Below the pieces are notes generated by a model. It had not been told where the DNA came from, did no database searches, and saw only the letters and a program-made list of their open reading frames with translations. A program made the position numbers and the translations under genes. Source: Sandaracinobacteroides saxicola (GTDB lineage Bacteria > Pseudomonadota > Alphaproteobacteria > Sphingomonadales > Sphingomonadaceae). Taken from it: 64,000 nucleotides of DNA. Shown in pieces: positions 50,313 to 59,081 of this stretch. Position 1 is the stretch's first letter. Each line of letters starts with the position of its first letter. Location of the stretch: NCBI RefSeq assembly GCF_014117445.1, contig NZ_CP059851.1:434001-498000 (forward strand). The letters run 5' to 3'.

Positions 50313-53300
50313 ATGACGGCCGTGAAGCGCTTCTTTTCCAACTGGTGGGTGCTCAGCGTCGGCGCGGCGCTGCTGGCGACGCTGGTGGTGTTCCTGGTCT
50401 TCGGGCTGCTGTTCGGGTCCTTGCTGTTCCTGCGCTGGTGGCTGATCGGGCTGGTGTGGCTGGTCTTTGCCGGCGCGGCCGGCTGGCGTTTCTGGCGGGC
50501 GCGCAAAGCGGCGAAGGCGCTGGCGGAGGCGATGGCGGGGCCGGCCGACCTGGAGGGCGAGGCGATTTCCGCCAAGATGCGCGACGCGCTGGCGCAGGTG
50601 AAGGCGAAGGGCAAGGGGGCGCTCTATGCCCAGCCCTGGTATGTCATCATCGGTCCGCCGGGGTCGGGGAAGACGACGCTCATCCAGAAGAGCGGCCTGC
50701 GGCTGCTGACCGACGAGGCGACCGCGGGGGTGGGGGGCACGCGCAACTGCGACTGGTGGTTCACCGACGAGGCGGTGCTGGTGGATACGGCGGGGCGCTA
50801 TACCAGCCAGGATTCGAGCGCCGAGGCGGATGCCAAGGGCTGGAGCAACTTCCTGAAATCGCTGAGGAAGGCGCGGCCGCTGGCGCCTTTGAACGGGGTT
50901 ATCGTGGCAATCGGTCTGGACGAGATCGCGCGCGTGAGCGCGGACGGGCTGGACCGGCATGTGGTGGCGATCCGGGCGCGGGTGGCGGAGCTGACGCGCG
51001 AGCTGGGGCTGGAACTGCCGGTCTATGTGCTGTTCACCAAGGCCGACCTGATGGTGGGCTTCACCGAATTCTTCGACGACCTGTCGGTGGAGGGTCGGCG
51101 TTCCGTGGTGGGGCATACGCTGCCGCTGGCCGAGGAGCGGGCGAGCGTGGCGGCGTTGGCGGGCGGCTATGACGATGCCGTGCAGGCGCTGGCGGACCGG
51201 CTGCCGGCGCGGTTGCAGGCGGAGGGTGACCCGGTGCGGCGCGGCGCGGCGTTCACGCTGCCGGCGCGGTTCATCGACCTGCGGGCGCGCATCATCCGCC
51301 TGCTGGACGGAGTGTTCGGCGCGGGGGCGGCGGCGACGAAGGGCGCGGGGGCCGGGTCGGCGCGGTTGCGCGGGTTCTATTTCACCAGCGGGGTGCAGCA
51401 GGGGACGCCGTTCGACCGGCTGCTGGGCAATCTGGCGGGCACGCTGGGGCAGCGGGCGCGGCCGTCGAACCCGCGCGCCTTTTTCGTGAACCGGCTGCTG
51501 AGCGAAGTGATCATTCCCGAGGCGGGGCTGGCGGGGCCGGACATGGCGCGGCGGCGGCGCGACCGGATGCTGAAGCTGGCGGCGGCGGGCGCGGGGGCGC
51601 TGCTGGCGCTGGCGCTGCTGGTGGGGCTGATCGTGAGTTTCGTGCGCAACATGGGCGGGCAGGACGCGACCCAGGTGGCGGCGAAGGAGATGGCGGGGGC
51701 GCAGCAGGGGCTCGATGCCGGCGACCGGGTGGCGCTGACGGCGTCGCCGGCGGAGCCGCTCGACCTGCTGGATGCGGTGCGCGACGGCCTGCCCTATGGC
51801 GTGACGCCGGCGCTCGACCGGCCGCTGTCGAAACAGTTCGGGCTGTGGCGCGGCGGGCTGGAGGATGAGAGCGCGCGGGTTTATGGCGATGCGCTGCAAC
51901 GCTATCTGCTGCCGCGGCTGATCGTGAGCGCCGAGGGCGCGCTGCGGGCGGCGGGGAATGATCCGGTGGCGGTCTATGAGCCGCTGAAGGTCTATCTGAT
52001 GCTGGGCAACCGCGCCGGGGCGAAGCGCGACAATGGCTATATCCTGCAATGGCTGGAGAATGACCTGGCGGCGCGGGCCTTGCCCGGTGAGGAGAATGCC
52101 GCGACGCGGGCGCGGGTGCTGGGGCATGCGCGGGCGTTGCTGGCGGATGGCGGCAGCTTTGGCCGGCAGCTGACGGGGCCGTTGCTGGATGCCGGGCTCG
52201 TGGACAGTGCGCAGGGGATCGTGGCGGCGATGACGCCGGCGCAGCGGGCGCTGGCGCTGATGAAACAGCAGGTGACGGGGGAGGACTGGCGGCTGGTGGG
52301 CAATGCGCTGGTGGCGGGCGAGGCCGGGGCCTTTGCCAATGCCGCGGAGTTGCAGGCGCTGACGGTGCCCTATCTGTTCACGAAGAAGGGGTTCCAGGCC
52401 GGGTTCACGCCGAACATCGCGGGCATCCGCGATGCGCTGGAGAAGGACCGCTGGATGCTGGGCGGCAGCGCGGCGGCGCAGGCCCCGCTCGACATGCAGG
52501 AGCTGGGGCTGCTCTATGCCGATGAATATACGCGGCGGTGGAATGCCGTGCTGGCGGCGCCGGCGCCGGCGGATTATGCCCGCGACCCGACCGGGCTGGC
52601 GCGGATCGCCAACGCCGGTGCCTCGCCCTTGAAGAAGATCGCCGACCAGGTGATCGCCAACACCAGCGGCATGATGCCGGCGGTGAAGGCCCCGACCCTG
52701 CCCGGCGGCGCGGTGGGGGCGGCGGCGGGCGCGCGGCTGGCGGCGGGGGCGCAGGGAAGCGCGTCCGGCGTGGCGGCGAGCACGATCGAGGCGAATTTCC
52801 GCGGCTTGAAGGACTATGCCGGCGGGCCGACGGCGCCGCTGACGCAGTTGCTGGGGGCGCTGGGCAAATATCAGCTGGCGCTGGCGCAGGCGAAGGTTGC
52901 TGGCGCTGCCGGCGGCGGCGGCGGCGGCGGCGGCGGTGGGGGCGGCGGGTCCGGCGCCATCGCGGCGGCGGCGGCGGAGTTGCAGGTGGCGGCGGCCAAT
53001 GCGGGCGCGGGGGCGCCGGCGCTGGCGGCGTTCGTGGCGCAGGTGGCGGGCGGGTCGGCGCGGGCGGCGGAGACGCAGCGCACGACCGAGCTGCGCGACA
53101 GCTATGCCCAGACCGTGCTGCCGGATTGCGCGCGCACCTTTGGCCAGGGCTTTCCGTTCGGCACCGGCGATGACCTGCAACCGGCGGATGTCAGCCGGGC
53201 GGCGGGGCAGATGGCGGGCTTCGCGCGCGACGCGCTGGGGCCCTATTTGAAGCGCGAGGGTACGCTGAACAAGAGCTGGGCGTGGATTGCCGAGCCGACG

Positions 53301-53732
53301 GTGCGGTCCTTCTCTCCGCTGAGCGCGCGGCAGTTCCAGCGGGCGACCGATGTGGAAGCGCTGATGGGGGGCAATCTGGTGCTGCGCGTGGGCGCGGCGC
53401 CGATCACCAAGGGCAGCATCCGGTTGCGCGCCGGCGGTGTGCCGATGGATTTCGCGGCGGGCGGCGCGGCGGAGCGGTTCAGCTGGTCCACCGGCGGCAG
53501 CCAGGTGGCGGAGCTGGGCGCGGGGACGGGCGGCACCGCGCCGGCGCTGCGCGAGGAAGGGCCGTGGGCGCTGTTCCGGGTGCTGGCGAAGGCGAAGAAG
53601 CAGCAGCTGGGGCCGAACCGCTATCGCTTTTTGTTCACGCCGGATGCCGCGCTGGATATCGAGGTGGCGGGCGGGCCGGACCCGTTCGCGGCCGATGGCC
53701 CGTTCGCGCTGCGCTGCCCGGCGAAGCTGTGA
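50313..53732 (+). CDS. tssM: T6SS membrane-complex protein TssM (IcmF family)
   Basis: 1139 aa. Two N-terminal membrane helices (about residues 13-33 and 35-55) are followed by a cytoplasmic NTPase domain with Walker A GPPGSGKTT (114-122) and DTAGRYTSQD, and a third helix (about 425-447). The large periplasmic part ends in the IcmF C-terminal beta domain (LVLRVGAAPITKGSIRLRAGG, FRVLAKAKKQQLGPNRYRF). Walker A is intact. An odd feature is a run of 13 glycine codons (52911-52949, residues 867-879) bordered by Ala, inside the periplasmic region. The ATG at 50313 follows GTG; the stop overlaps the tagF GTG. Confidence 0.95.
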   Translation: MTAVKRFFSNWWVLSVGAALLATLVVFLVFGLLFGSLLFLRWWLIGLVWLVFAGAAGWRFWRARKAAKALAEAMAGPADLEGEAISAKMRDALAQVKAKGKGALYAQPWYVIIGPPGSGKTTLIQKSGLRLLTDEATAGVGGTRNCDWWFTDEAVLVDTAGRYTSQDSSAEADAKGWSNFLKSLRKARPLAPLNGVIVAIGLDEIARVSADGLDRHVVAIRARVAELTRELGLELPVYVLFTKADLMVGFTEFFDDLSVEGRRSVVGHTLPLAEERASVAALAGGYDDAVQALADRLPARLQAEGDPVRRGAAFTLPARFIDLRARIIRLLDGVFGAGAAATKGAGAGSARLRGFYFTSGVQQGTPFDRLLGNLAGTLGQRARPSNPRAFFVNRLLSEVIIPEAGLAGPDMARRRRDRMLKLAAAGAGALLALALLVGLIVSFVRNMGGQDATQVAAKEMAGAQQGLDAGDRVALTASPAEPLDLLDAVRDGLPYGVTPALDRPLSKQFGLWRGGLEDESARVYGDALQRYLLPRLIVSAEGALRAAGNDPVAVYEPLKVYLMLGNRAGAKRDNGYILQWLENDLAARALPGEENAATRARVLGHARALLADGGSFGRQLTGPLLDAGLVDSAQGIVAAMTPAQRALALMKQQVTGEDWRLVGNALVAGEAGAFANAAELQALTVPYLFTKKGFQAGFTPNIAGIRDALEKDRWMLGGSAAAQAPLDMQELGLLYADEYTRRWNAVLAAPAPADYARDPTGLARIANAGASPLKKIADQVIANTSGMMPAVKAPTLPGGAVGAAAGARLAAGAQGSASGVAASTIEANFRGLKDYAGGPTAPLTQLLGALGKYQLALAQAKVAGAAGGGGGGGGGGGGGSGAIAAAAAELQVAAANAGAGAPALAAFVAQVAGGSARAAETQRTTELRDSYAQTVLPDCARTFGQGFPFGTGDDLQPADVSRAAGQMAGFARDALGPYLKREGTLNKSWAWIAEPTVRSFSPLSARQFQRATDVEALMGGNLVLRVGAAPITKGSIRLRAGGVPMDFAAGGAAERFSWSTGGSQVAELGAGTGGTAPALREEGPWALFRVLAKAKKQQLGPNRYRFLFTPDAALDIEVAGGPDPFAADGPFALRCPAKL

Positions 53733-54337
53733 GCACGCTGACGCCCAGCTTGACTCCGGGCTTGTTCGGCAAGCTGCCGGCGCATGGTGACTTCGTGGCG
53801 CGGGGCTGGGATGCGGCGACGGTGGCGGCGGTGGACGGCTGGCTGATGGAAGGCGTCGCGGCGGTGCGGGCGGCGAGCGGCGAGGATGGCTTTGCGGGCG
53901 CGATGGCGGCGGGGCCGCTGTGGCATCACTGGCTGCCGCCGGGGGTTGTTGGCGAGCAGGCGCTGCACGGCGTGCTGACGCCGACGGTCGATTCGGCAGG
54001 GCGGCTGTTCCTGTTGCTGGCGGGCGTGGCGGGGGAAGCGGCGGCGAGCTGGGCGGTGGCGAGCCAGGCGCCGGGGTTCGCCGAGGCGGTGGAGGCGGCG
54101 GCCTATGAGGCGCTGGCGGGCGGGCTGGACGCCGACGGCTTGCAGGCGCGGATTGCCGACGCGGTGCCGGCGGTGGATGCCCGGGCGCATTTCCTGGCGG
54201 GGCTGTCCCTGCCGGGGGAGGCGGCCTTTTGGGTGGCGGCACCGGCGGAGGGGGCGCCGCTGGGGATGCGGCGGCGCGGCGTGGATGCCGGCGTGCTGTG
54301 CGAACTGGTGAGCGGGGGGGCGAGGACATGCGGCTGA
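53729..54337 (+). CDS. tagF: T6SS-associated protein TagF (ImpM family)
   Basis: 202 aa starting at a GTG that overlaps the tssM stop (GTGA). GLFGKLPAHGDFVARGWDAATVAAVDGWL is the ImpM/TagF signature, followed by FAGAMAAGPLWHHWLPPGVVGEQALHGVLTPTVDSAGRLF. In Pseudomonas and Agrobacterium, TagF is a post-translational repressor that restrains the Fha/PpkA pathway and T6SS assembly. Its location directly before the phosphatase and kinase genes fits that role. The phosphatase ATG lies 10 nt upstream of its stop codon end. Confidence 0.92.
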   Translation: MSTLTPSLTPGLFGKLPAHGDFVARGWDAATVAAVDGWLMEGVAAVRAASGEDGFAGAMAAGPLWHHWLPPGVVGEQALHGVLTPTVDSAGRLFLLLAGVAGEAAASWAVASQAPGFAEAVEAAAYEALAGGLDADGLQARIADAVPAVDARAHFLAGLSLPGEAAFWVAAPAEGAPLGMRRRGVDAGVLCELVSGGARTCG

Positions 54338-55071
54338 GATATCGTTCCGCCTTGCGGACGCATCCGGGAAGCGTGCGGCAGGTGAATGAGGATGCCGCGC
54401 TGGCGCGCGACGATGTGGCGCTGTGGGTGGTGGCGGATGGCATGGGGGGGCATGCCAACGGGCAATGGGCCTCGCAGACGGTTGCCGATCATTTCGCCGC
54501 GCTCGACCTGGCGGTGCCGCCGGCGGAGCGGGGCCCGGCGATGATCGCGGCGCTGGAGGCGGGCAATGCGGCGATCGTCAACGCCGCGGCGGCGAGCGGG
54601 GTGTCGATGGGGACGACTGCGGTGATGCTGCATCTGGAGGCGGGGCATGTGCTCTGCCTGTGGGTGGGGGACAGCCGCATCTATCGCTTCCGGCGGGGTG
54701 GGCTGGTGCAGATCACGCGCGACCACAGCGTGGTGCAGGAGCTGATCGACCGCGGATCCTTGACGCCGGAGGAGGCGGAATCGCACCCGATGGCGCATGT
54801 GCTGTCGCGCGCGGTGGGCACCGAGGCGACGCTGCGCTATGATGTGGTGAACGATGCGGTGATGCCGGGCGATACCTATCTGCTGTGCAGCGACGGGCTG
54901 ACCAAGGTGGTGCCGGAGGATGTGATCGCGCGGTTGCTGCGGCTGCCGAGTGTCAATGCCGCGGCGGACCGGCTGGTGGCGGAGACGTTGCAGCGCGGCG
55001 CGCCGGACAATGTGACGGTGGTGGTGGTGTCGGTGGAGGAAGCGACCGAAGTGACGAGGCTGGAGCCATGA
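54328..55071 (+). CDS. pppA: PP2C-family Ser/Thr phosphatase (PppA of the T6SS)
   Basis: 247 aa. The PPM metal-binding motifs are in order: VNEDAAL, VVADGMGGHANGQWAS, GTTAVMLHL, CLWVGDSRIYRFRRGGL, TRDHSVVQELIDRG, YLLCSDGLTKVV and GAPDNVTVVVV. All acidic residues for Mn/Mg coordination appear present. It would reverse threonine phosphorylation by the kinase encoded directly downstream, turning the secretion system off. The ATG (54328) overlaps tagF by 10 nt, and the stop overlaps the kinase start (ATGA). Confidence 0.93.
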   Translation: MRLRYRSALRTHPGSVRQVNEDAALARDDVALWVVADGMGGHANGQWASQTVADHFAALDLAVPPAERGPAMIAALEAGNAAIVNAAAASGVSMGTTAVMLHLEAGHVLCLWVGDSRIYRFRRGGLVQITRDHSVVQELIDRGSLTPEEAESHPMAHVLSRAVGTEATLRYDVVNDAVMPGDTYLLCSDGLTKVVPEDVIARLLRLPSVNAAADRLVAETLQRGAPDNVTVVVVSVEEATEVTRLEP

Positions 55072-57080
55072 CCGAACCGACGAAACCGGGCGTCGAGGAG
55101 ACGCCCGATCCGTTCGGCGGCAGCGATCCCTTCGGGGTTCAGGCGCCGGCGGATGCCGCCGCGACACCCCCGACCGTGCCGCCGGTGGCGGACATGGTGG
55201 TGCCGCCGGCAGCCGCGGAACGGACGGTGATCGCGTCGGAGGCGGAGATCGCGGCGGCGCTGGCGGCGGCACGACCCGCCGCCCCGCCGACCCCGGCGCC
55301 GCTGTCGGTGCCGCCGGCGGCGTTGGTGTCGGCGCCTCAGGGGGCGCCGCTGGTCGCCCATGGCTCGCCGGGGGCACTGGTGGGGACGCAGCTGAACGAC
55401 CTGTTCGAGATCGTGCGCTTCATCGCGCAGGGCGGGATGGGCATCGTTTATGAGGGGCGCAACATCCACAGCGGCGAGCGGGTGGCGATCAAGGTCATCC
55501 TGCCGCAATATGCCGCCGACCAGCAGTTCATGGCGCTGTTCCGGCGGGAGGCGAGCGCGCTGGAGCGGATCGGCCATGACGCGCTGGTGAAATACCGCAC
55601 GCTGGCGTTCGACCGGGGGACGCAGATCAACTATCTGGCGATCGAATATGTCGACGGGCCGTCGATGGCCGACGCGCTGTCCGGCGAGCCGACCGATCCG
55701 GCGGTGGTGAAGCGGGTGCTGCGGCGGCTGGCGCAGGGGCTGGGCGCGGCGCACGAGGCAGGCGTGATCCACCGCGACCTGTCGCCGGACAATGTGCTGC
55801 TGCCGGGCGGCAATATCGAGCGGGCGAAGATCATCGATTTCGGCATCGCCAAGGATACCAATCCCGGCGAGAAGAGCGTGGTGGGCGATGCCTTTGCCGG
55901 CAAGTTCGGCTATGCCGCGCCGGAGATTTTCGGCAAATATGGGCGGAAGATCGGCCCCTGGTCCGACATCTACAGCCTGGCGCTGGTGATCGCGGCGCTG
56001 GCGCGGGGGACGCCGATCGACATGGGGATCACCATCGTGGATGCGCTGGATGCGCGCGCGGCGGTGCCCGACCTGTCGGACATCGCGCCGGAATTGCAGC
56101 CGGTGCTGGCGAAGATGCTGGCGCCGGACCCGGCCGACCGGTTCCAGACGATGGACGAGGTGGCGGACGCCGCCGATCCGCGCGGGGCGACCATGTTCAT
56201 GGCACCGGTGGCGCCGCAGGTGGCGGCGGCGGAACCGGTGCCGGAGCCTGCGCGCGCGGTGGAGCCTGTGGCCGCGTTCGTGCGGGCGGAGACGCCGGTG
56301 GCGGCGGCGCCGGAGCCCAGGAAGGGACGCGGGCTGCTCTATGGCGGGATCGGTGCGGCGGTCGTGGTGCTGGGCGTGGCGGGATTCCTGTTGAGCAGCG
56401 GTGGCGACGAAAAGGCGCCGGAGGCGCCGGCGACGGCGGTGGAGGCACCCGCGGCGGCGCCGCCCTGGGCCAGCGCGCAGGCGGCGGTGGCGGCGGCGTT
56501 GCGCGGGGTGGCGTGCGCCGACCTGCGTGTCAGCGGCACGCCCGTGGGTGGCAGCGTGCGGCTGACGGGCTGGCGGGCGGCGGGATCGGCGCTGCCGGCC
56601 AATGCCGGGGGCTGGGCGATCGACGGCAGCGGCGTGCTGGCGGTGGAGACGCCGTCGGCGGAGACCTGCCGGCTGATCGATGGGCTGCGGGCGGCGGTGC
56701 CGACGGCGGTGGACGCGCGCTTTGCCATGGCGCCCGACCAGAAGCTGTCGCTGGCGACGATGCCGAAGGATGGCAGCGGCGGGGTGCTGGTGGATTTGCA
56801 GGTGCGCGAGCGGCCGCCGGGGCGCGCGCTGATCGCCACCATCGACGACAAGGCGACGAGCGCGGCGAACCGGGTGGTCTCTGGCGATGTCGAGACGGCG
56901 GGGGTGGATCTGGCGCGGATTCCGTTCGATCCGAAGACCAGCCGCTATCTGATCGCGCTGGTCAGCAGCACGTCCACGCTGGAGCCGGTGACGGCGGAAG
57001 GGCCGCCGGCGTCGCTGCGGGCGGCGTGCATCGCCGGCGGTTGCACGCTGACGAGCGGGTGGGTGGAGATCCGGGAGTAG
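55068..57080 (+). CDS. ppkA: Membrane Ser/Thr protein kinase (PpkA of the T6SS)
   Basis: 670 aa. A Pro/Ala-rich leader with a tandem motif (PDPFGGSDPFG, residues about 14-24) precedes the kinase domain (about 108-370): Gly loop IAQGGMGIVYEG, catalytic Lys in RVAIKVILP, HRD loop VIHRDLSPDNVLL (about 235), KIIDFGIAKD and GYAAPEIFG. Note HRDLSPDN instead of HRDLKPDN: the usual Lys is Ser. A single membrane helix (about 418-440) leads to a periplasmic sensor-like domain (about 465-670) with several Cys. It should phosphorylate T6SS targets on the cytoplasmic side and sense a periplasmic signal. Last gene of the plus-strand cluster. Confidence 0.93.
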   Translation: MTEPTKPGVEETPDPFGGSDPFGVQAPADAAATPPTVPPVADMVVPPAAAERTVIASEAEIAAALAAARPAAPPTPAPLSVPPAALVSAPQGAPLVAHGSPGALVGTQLNDLFEIVRFIAQGGMGIVYEGRNIHSGERVAIKVILPQYAADQQFMALFRREASALERIGHDALVKYRTLAFDRGTQINYLAIEYVDGPSMADALSGEPTDPAVVKRVLRRLAQGLGAAHEAGVIHRDLSPDNVLLPGGNIERAKIIDFGIAKDTNPGEKSVVGDAFAGKFGYAAPEIFGKYGRKIGPWSDIYSLALVIAALARGTPIDMGITIVDALDARAAVPDLSDIAPELQPVLAKMLAPDPADRFQTMDEVADAADPRGATMFMAPVAPQVAAAEPVPEPARAVEPVAAFVRAETPVAAAPEPRKGRGLLYGGIGAAVVVLGVAGFLLSSGGDEKAPEAPATAVEAPAAAPPWASAQAAVAAALRGVACADLRVSGTPVGGSVRLTGWRAAGSALPANAGGWAIDGSGVLAVETPSAETCRLIDGLRAAVPTAVDARFAMAPDQKLSLATMPKDGSGGVLVDLQVRERPPGRALIATIDDKATSAANRVVSGDVETAGVDLARIPFDPKTSRYLIALVSSTSTLEPVTAEGPPASLRAACIAGGCTLTSGWVEIRE

Positions 57081-57196
57081 GGCGGCGGCCTTCGACAGGC
57101 TCAGGCTGAGCCGGCGGTTGGGGGGTTCGGCACGGGAGTCGCTCGCGTCGCATGTCCCCACCCCCGGCCCCTCCCCTGAAGGGAAGAGGAGTTGCG
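57081..57196. repeat. Short convergent spacer with dispersed-repeat-like hairpins
   Basis: Holds GGCTCA-GGC-TGAGCC (57098-57112), preceded by CTTCGACA; from memory this resembles a widespread sphingomonad intergenic repeat. A second imperfect hairpin of the form CTCCCCTGAAGGGAAGAG lies near 57170-57190. Either may end transcription between the convergent ppkA and PAAR genes. Confidence 0.5.
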
Positions 57197-57490
57197 CTAT
57201 CCGCCGATGAGGACGGTGGGGAAGCCGAGGATGATGGTGCCGCCATGGGCGGTCAGGTCGCCGATGCGGGCGGCGGGGAGGCTCTGGACGAGGACGGTCA
57301 TCGAGCCCTTGGCGATCATGTCGGGCGGGCCGACGCAGACCGCCAGGTCGGTGGCGCGCGCCTGCGGCAGCATGCCGGTGAGCACGGTGAAGCAGCCGAG
57401 CGCGATCGGGCCGCCGACATGGGGGACGACGCCGGTGACCATCGGGCAGACGTGCATGTCGGTGATGCGGGATGCAGGGGGGCCGGGCAT
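57197..57490 (-). CDS. PAAR-domain spike-tip protein
   Basis: 97 aa, a stand-alone PAAR. Sequence runs PASRITDMHVCPMVTGVVPHVGGPI, then MLPQARATDLAVCVGPPDMIAKGS, then LPAARIGDLTAHGGTIILGFPTVLIGG: the three PAAR repeats that form the conical zinc-binding tip on VgrG. Zn ligands are expected from the His/Cys in DMHVCP and later His/Cys. There is no effector extension. The ATG at 57490 overlaps the stop of a 19-codon ORF (TAATG). A longer start at 57562 is rejected because its first 24 residues do not fit PAAR proteins. Confidence 0.93.
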   Translation of the reverse strand: MPGPPASRITDMHVCPMVTGVVPHVGGPIALGCFTVLTGMLPQARATDLAVCVGPPDMIAKGSMTVLVQSLPAARIGDLTAHGGTIILGFPTVLIGG

Positions 57491-57549
57491 TATTGTTTGA
57501 CCGACTGCGTCGGAGTCGGGCCGGCGCCGTGCCACACAAAAACAATCAT
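57490..57549 (-). CDS. 19-codon small ORF bridging fha and PAAR
   Basis: The ATG (57549) overlaps the fha stop (ATGA), and the TAA overlaps the PAAR ATG (TAATG). The product is MIVFVWHGAGPTPTQSVKQ. No domain can be assigned; its geometry suggests translational coupling of PAAR to fha. PAAR itself has no good ribosome site, which supports the idea. Confidence 0.45.
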   Translation of the reverse strand: MIVFVWHGAGPTPTQSVKQ

Positions 57550-59081
57550 CGGGGTGCTCCATCCACTTTCGCGATGTTGCGTTCGTAGGCTTTCTTGAAG
57601 TTGCGGGCGAAGAGGTCGAGGTAGGCGGCTTCGCTTTCGGTCGCCAGCACCTTGTATTCGGCCTCGAAGGCTTTCCACAGCGCGGCTTCGCGGCTGCCTG
57701 GCAGCAGCCCGGCCTTGGCGTTGACGCGGGCCCTGATGGCGTCCGGGCTGAAGCGTTCGACGGTGGCGGCCATGGCGTCCTGCATGGCGGCGATCATCGC
57801 GACCTCGTGCGCTTGCAGATCCTCGAAGGCGCCCTGCACCGCCTGGGGGCCGGGCAGGAAGCCGGCGTCGGGTTCGCCGACGAGCTGGCGCAGCGCCTGT
57901 TCGGGCGAGCGGGTCCATTTCAGCGGGTTGTTGCCGGCACGCTGGAAGGTGGTGACGTTGGCGCCGACGCCGAACTGGTGGCGGATGCGGGTGCGCGCGT
58001 CGAGCAGGCGGATGAGCCCGTCCGCCGTCTGCCGCAGCAGCCGGCCGGCGGCATCGAGCACGGCGGCGGGGGAGAGGTCGCCGATATCCTTCGGCTTCAG
58101 GCCGGCGGCGGCAAGGAAGGCATCGAAGGCGCCGTCGGCGGTGGCCCGCGGCGTCGCGGCAACGCCGGCCGGGGTGGCGGGCGCGGCGGCGGGGGCAGCG
58201 GGCGGCGGGGTCGGTGGCGGCGCGGTGGGGGCGACGCCGAAATCGATGGTGTCGAAGGCGTGGAGTTTCGCCCAGGGGTCGTCCGCGGGCGCGGTGGTGG
58301 GCGCGGTGGTGGGCGCTGTATTGGGCGGGGGCGCGGGGGCGCCGATGCCGAAGGGATCGCTGGCGGGGGGGGCGACACCGAAGGGGCTGGACGCCGGGGT
58401 GGCGGCGGGGGCGACGCCGAAGGGGTTGGCGGCAGGGGATGGCGCGGCGGGGGCGTTGATGCCGAACGGGTCGGCGGCGGGTGGCGGAGGGGGTGCGGCG
58501 GGCGTGCCGCCGAAACCGAAGGGGTTGCCGGCGGGCGCGGGCGCGGCGATGCCGAAGGGGTCGGCGTTGGGGCCGCTGGCGCCGGGCATCTGGAAGGCGT
58601 GCATCAGCGGGTCGGCGCCGGACTGGAACAGCGGTTTGGCGGGTTCGCGGCCGAACCTGTTGGTATCGATGGCGGCGCTGGAGCCGCTGCCGGCGGCGGA
58701 CAGCCAGTCGAGGCCGCCACCCATGCCGGCGCCCGCCATGCCGGGGGCGGCGGTGGTGGGGCGCGCGCCGCTGAGTTCGGCGCGGATTTCATATTGGCCG
58801 ATGGTGATGAGGTCGCCGTTCTTCAGCGGATAGGGGGCGGTCAGGCGCTGCGCGCTGCCGTTGATGAAGGTGCCGTTGGTGCTGCGGTCGGTGAGGACAT
58901 AGGCGCCATCGACGAAGTCGATCTCGGCGTGCAGCGAGGAGACATGGTTGCGGGCGTCGGGCAGCGTCCAGTCGGCATGGGCGGCGCGGCCGATGACGAG
59001 GCCATGTTCGTTGAGCGTCTGCTCGACGGGGTCGCCCGAGGCGAGCGAGGGGACATTCTCGATGCGCAGGCGCAGCGTCAC
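57546..59081 (-). CDS. fha: T6SS FHA-domain protein (Fha / TagH)
   Basis: 511 aa, GTG start directly after the preceding stop. An N-terminal FHA domain (about 1-105) has the phosphothreonine pocket GLVIGRAAHADWTLPD, HVSSLHAEIDF and RSTNGTFING. A Pro/Ala linker (about 160-320) repeats DPFGI, NPFGF, DPFGI, NPFGV, SPFGV and DPFGI. The C-terminal TagH domain (about 330-511) has GLKPKDIGDLSPAAVLDAAGRLLRQTADGLI, NNPLKWTRSPEQALRQL and LFARNFKKAYER. Fha reads kinase-generated phosphothreonine and promotes T6SS assembly. It is unusual in being grouped with vgrG and PAAR on the opposite strand, away from ppkA and pppA. Confidence 0.94.
   Translation of the reverse strand: MTLRLRIENVPSLASGDPVEQTLNEHGLVIGRAAHADWTLPDARNHVSSLHAEIDFVDGAYVLTDRSTNGTFINGSAQRLTAPYPLKNGDLITIGQYEIRAELSGARPTTAAPGMAGAGMGGGLDWLSAAGSGSSAAIDTNRFGREPAKPLFQSGADPLMHAFQMPGASGPNADPFGIAAPAPAGNPFGFGGTPAAPPPPPAADPFGINAPAAPSPAANPFGVAPAATPASSPFGVAPPASDPFGIGAPAPPPNTAPTTAPTTAPADDPWAKLHAFDTIDFGVAPTAPPPTPPPAAPAAAPATPAGVAATPRATADGAFDAFLAAAGLKPKDIGDLSPAAVLDAAGRLLRQTADGLIRLLDARTRIRHQFGVGANVTTFQRAGNNPLKWTRSPEQALRQLVGEPDAGFLPGPQAVQGAFEDLQAHEVAMIAAMQDAMAATVERFSPDAIRARVNAKAGLLPGSREAALWKAFEAEYKVLATESEAAYLDLFARNFKKAYERNIAKVDGAPR

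Noticed and set aside
57491-57562. Longer PAAR start at 57562
   Set aside because: It adds 24 residues (MEHPDDCFCV...) absent from PAAR proteins and overlaps fha; ATG 57490 starts at the usual PAAR N-terminus.
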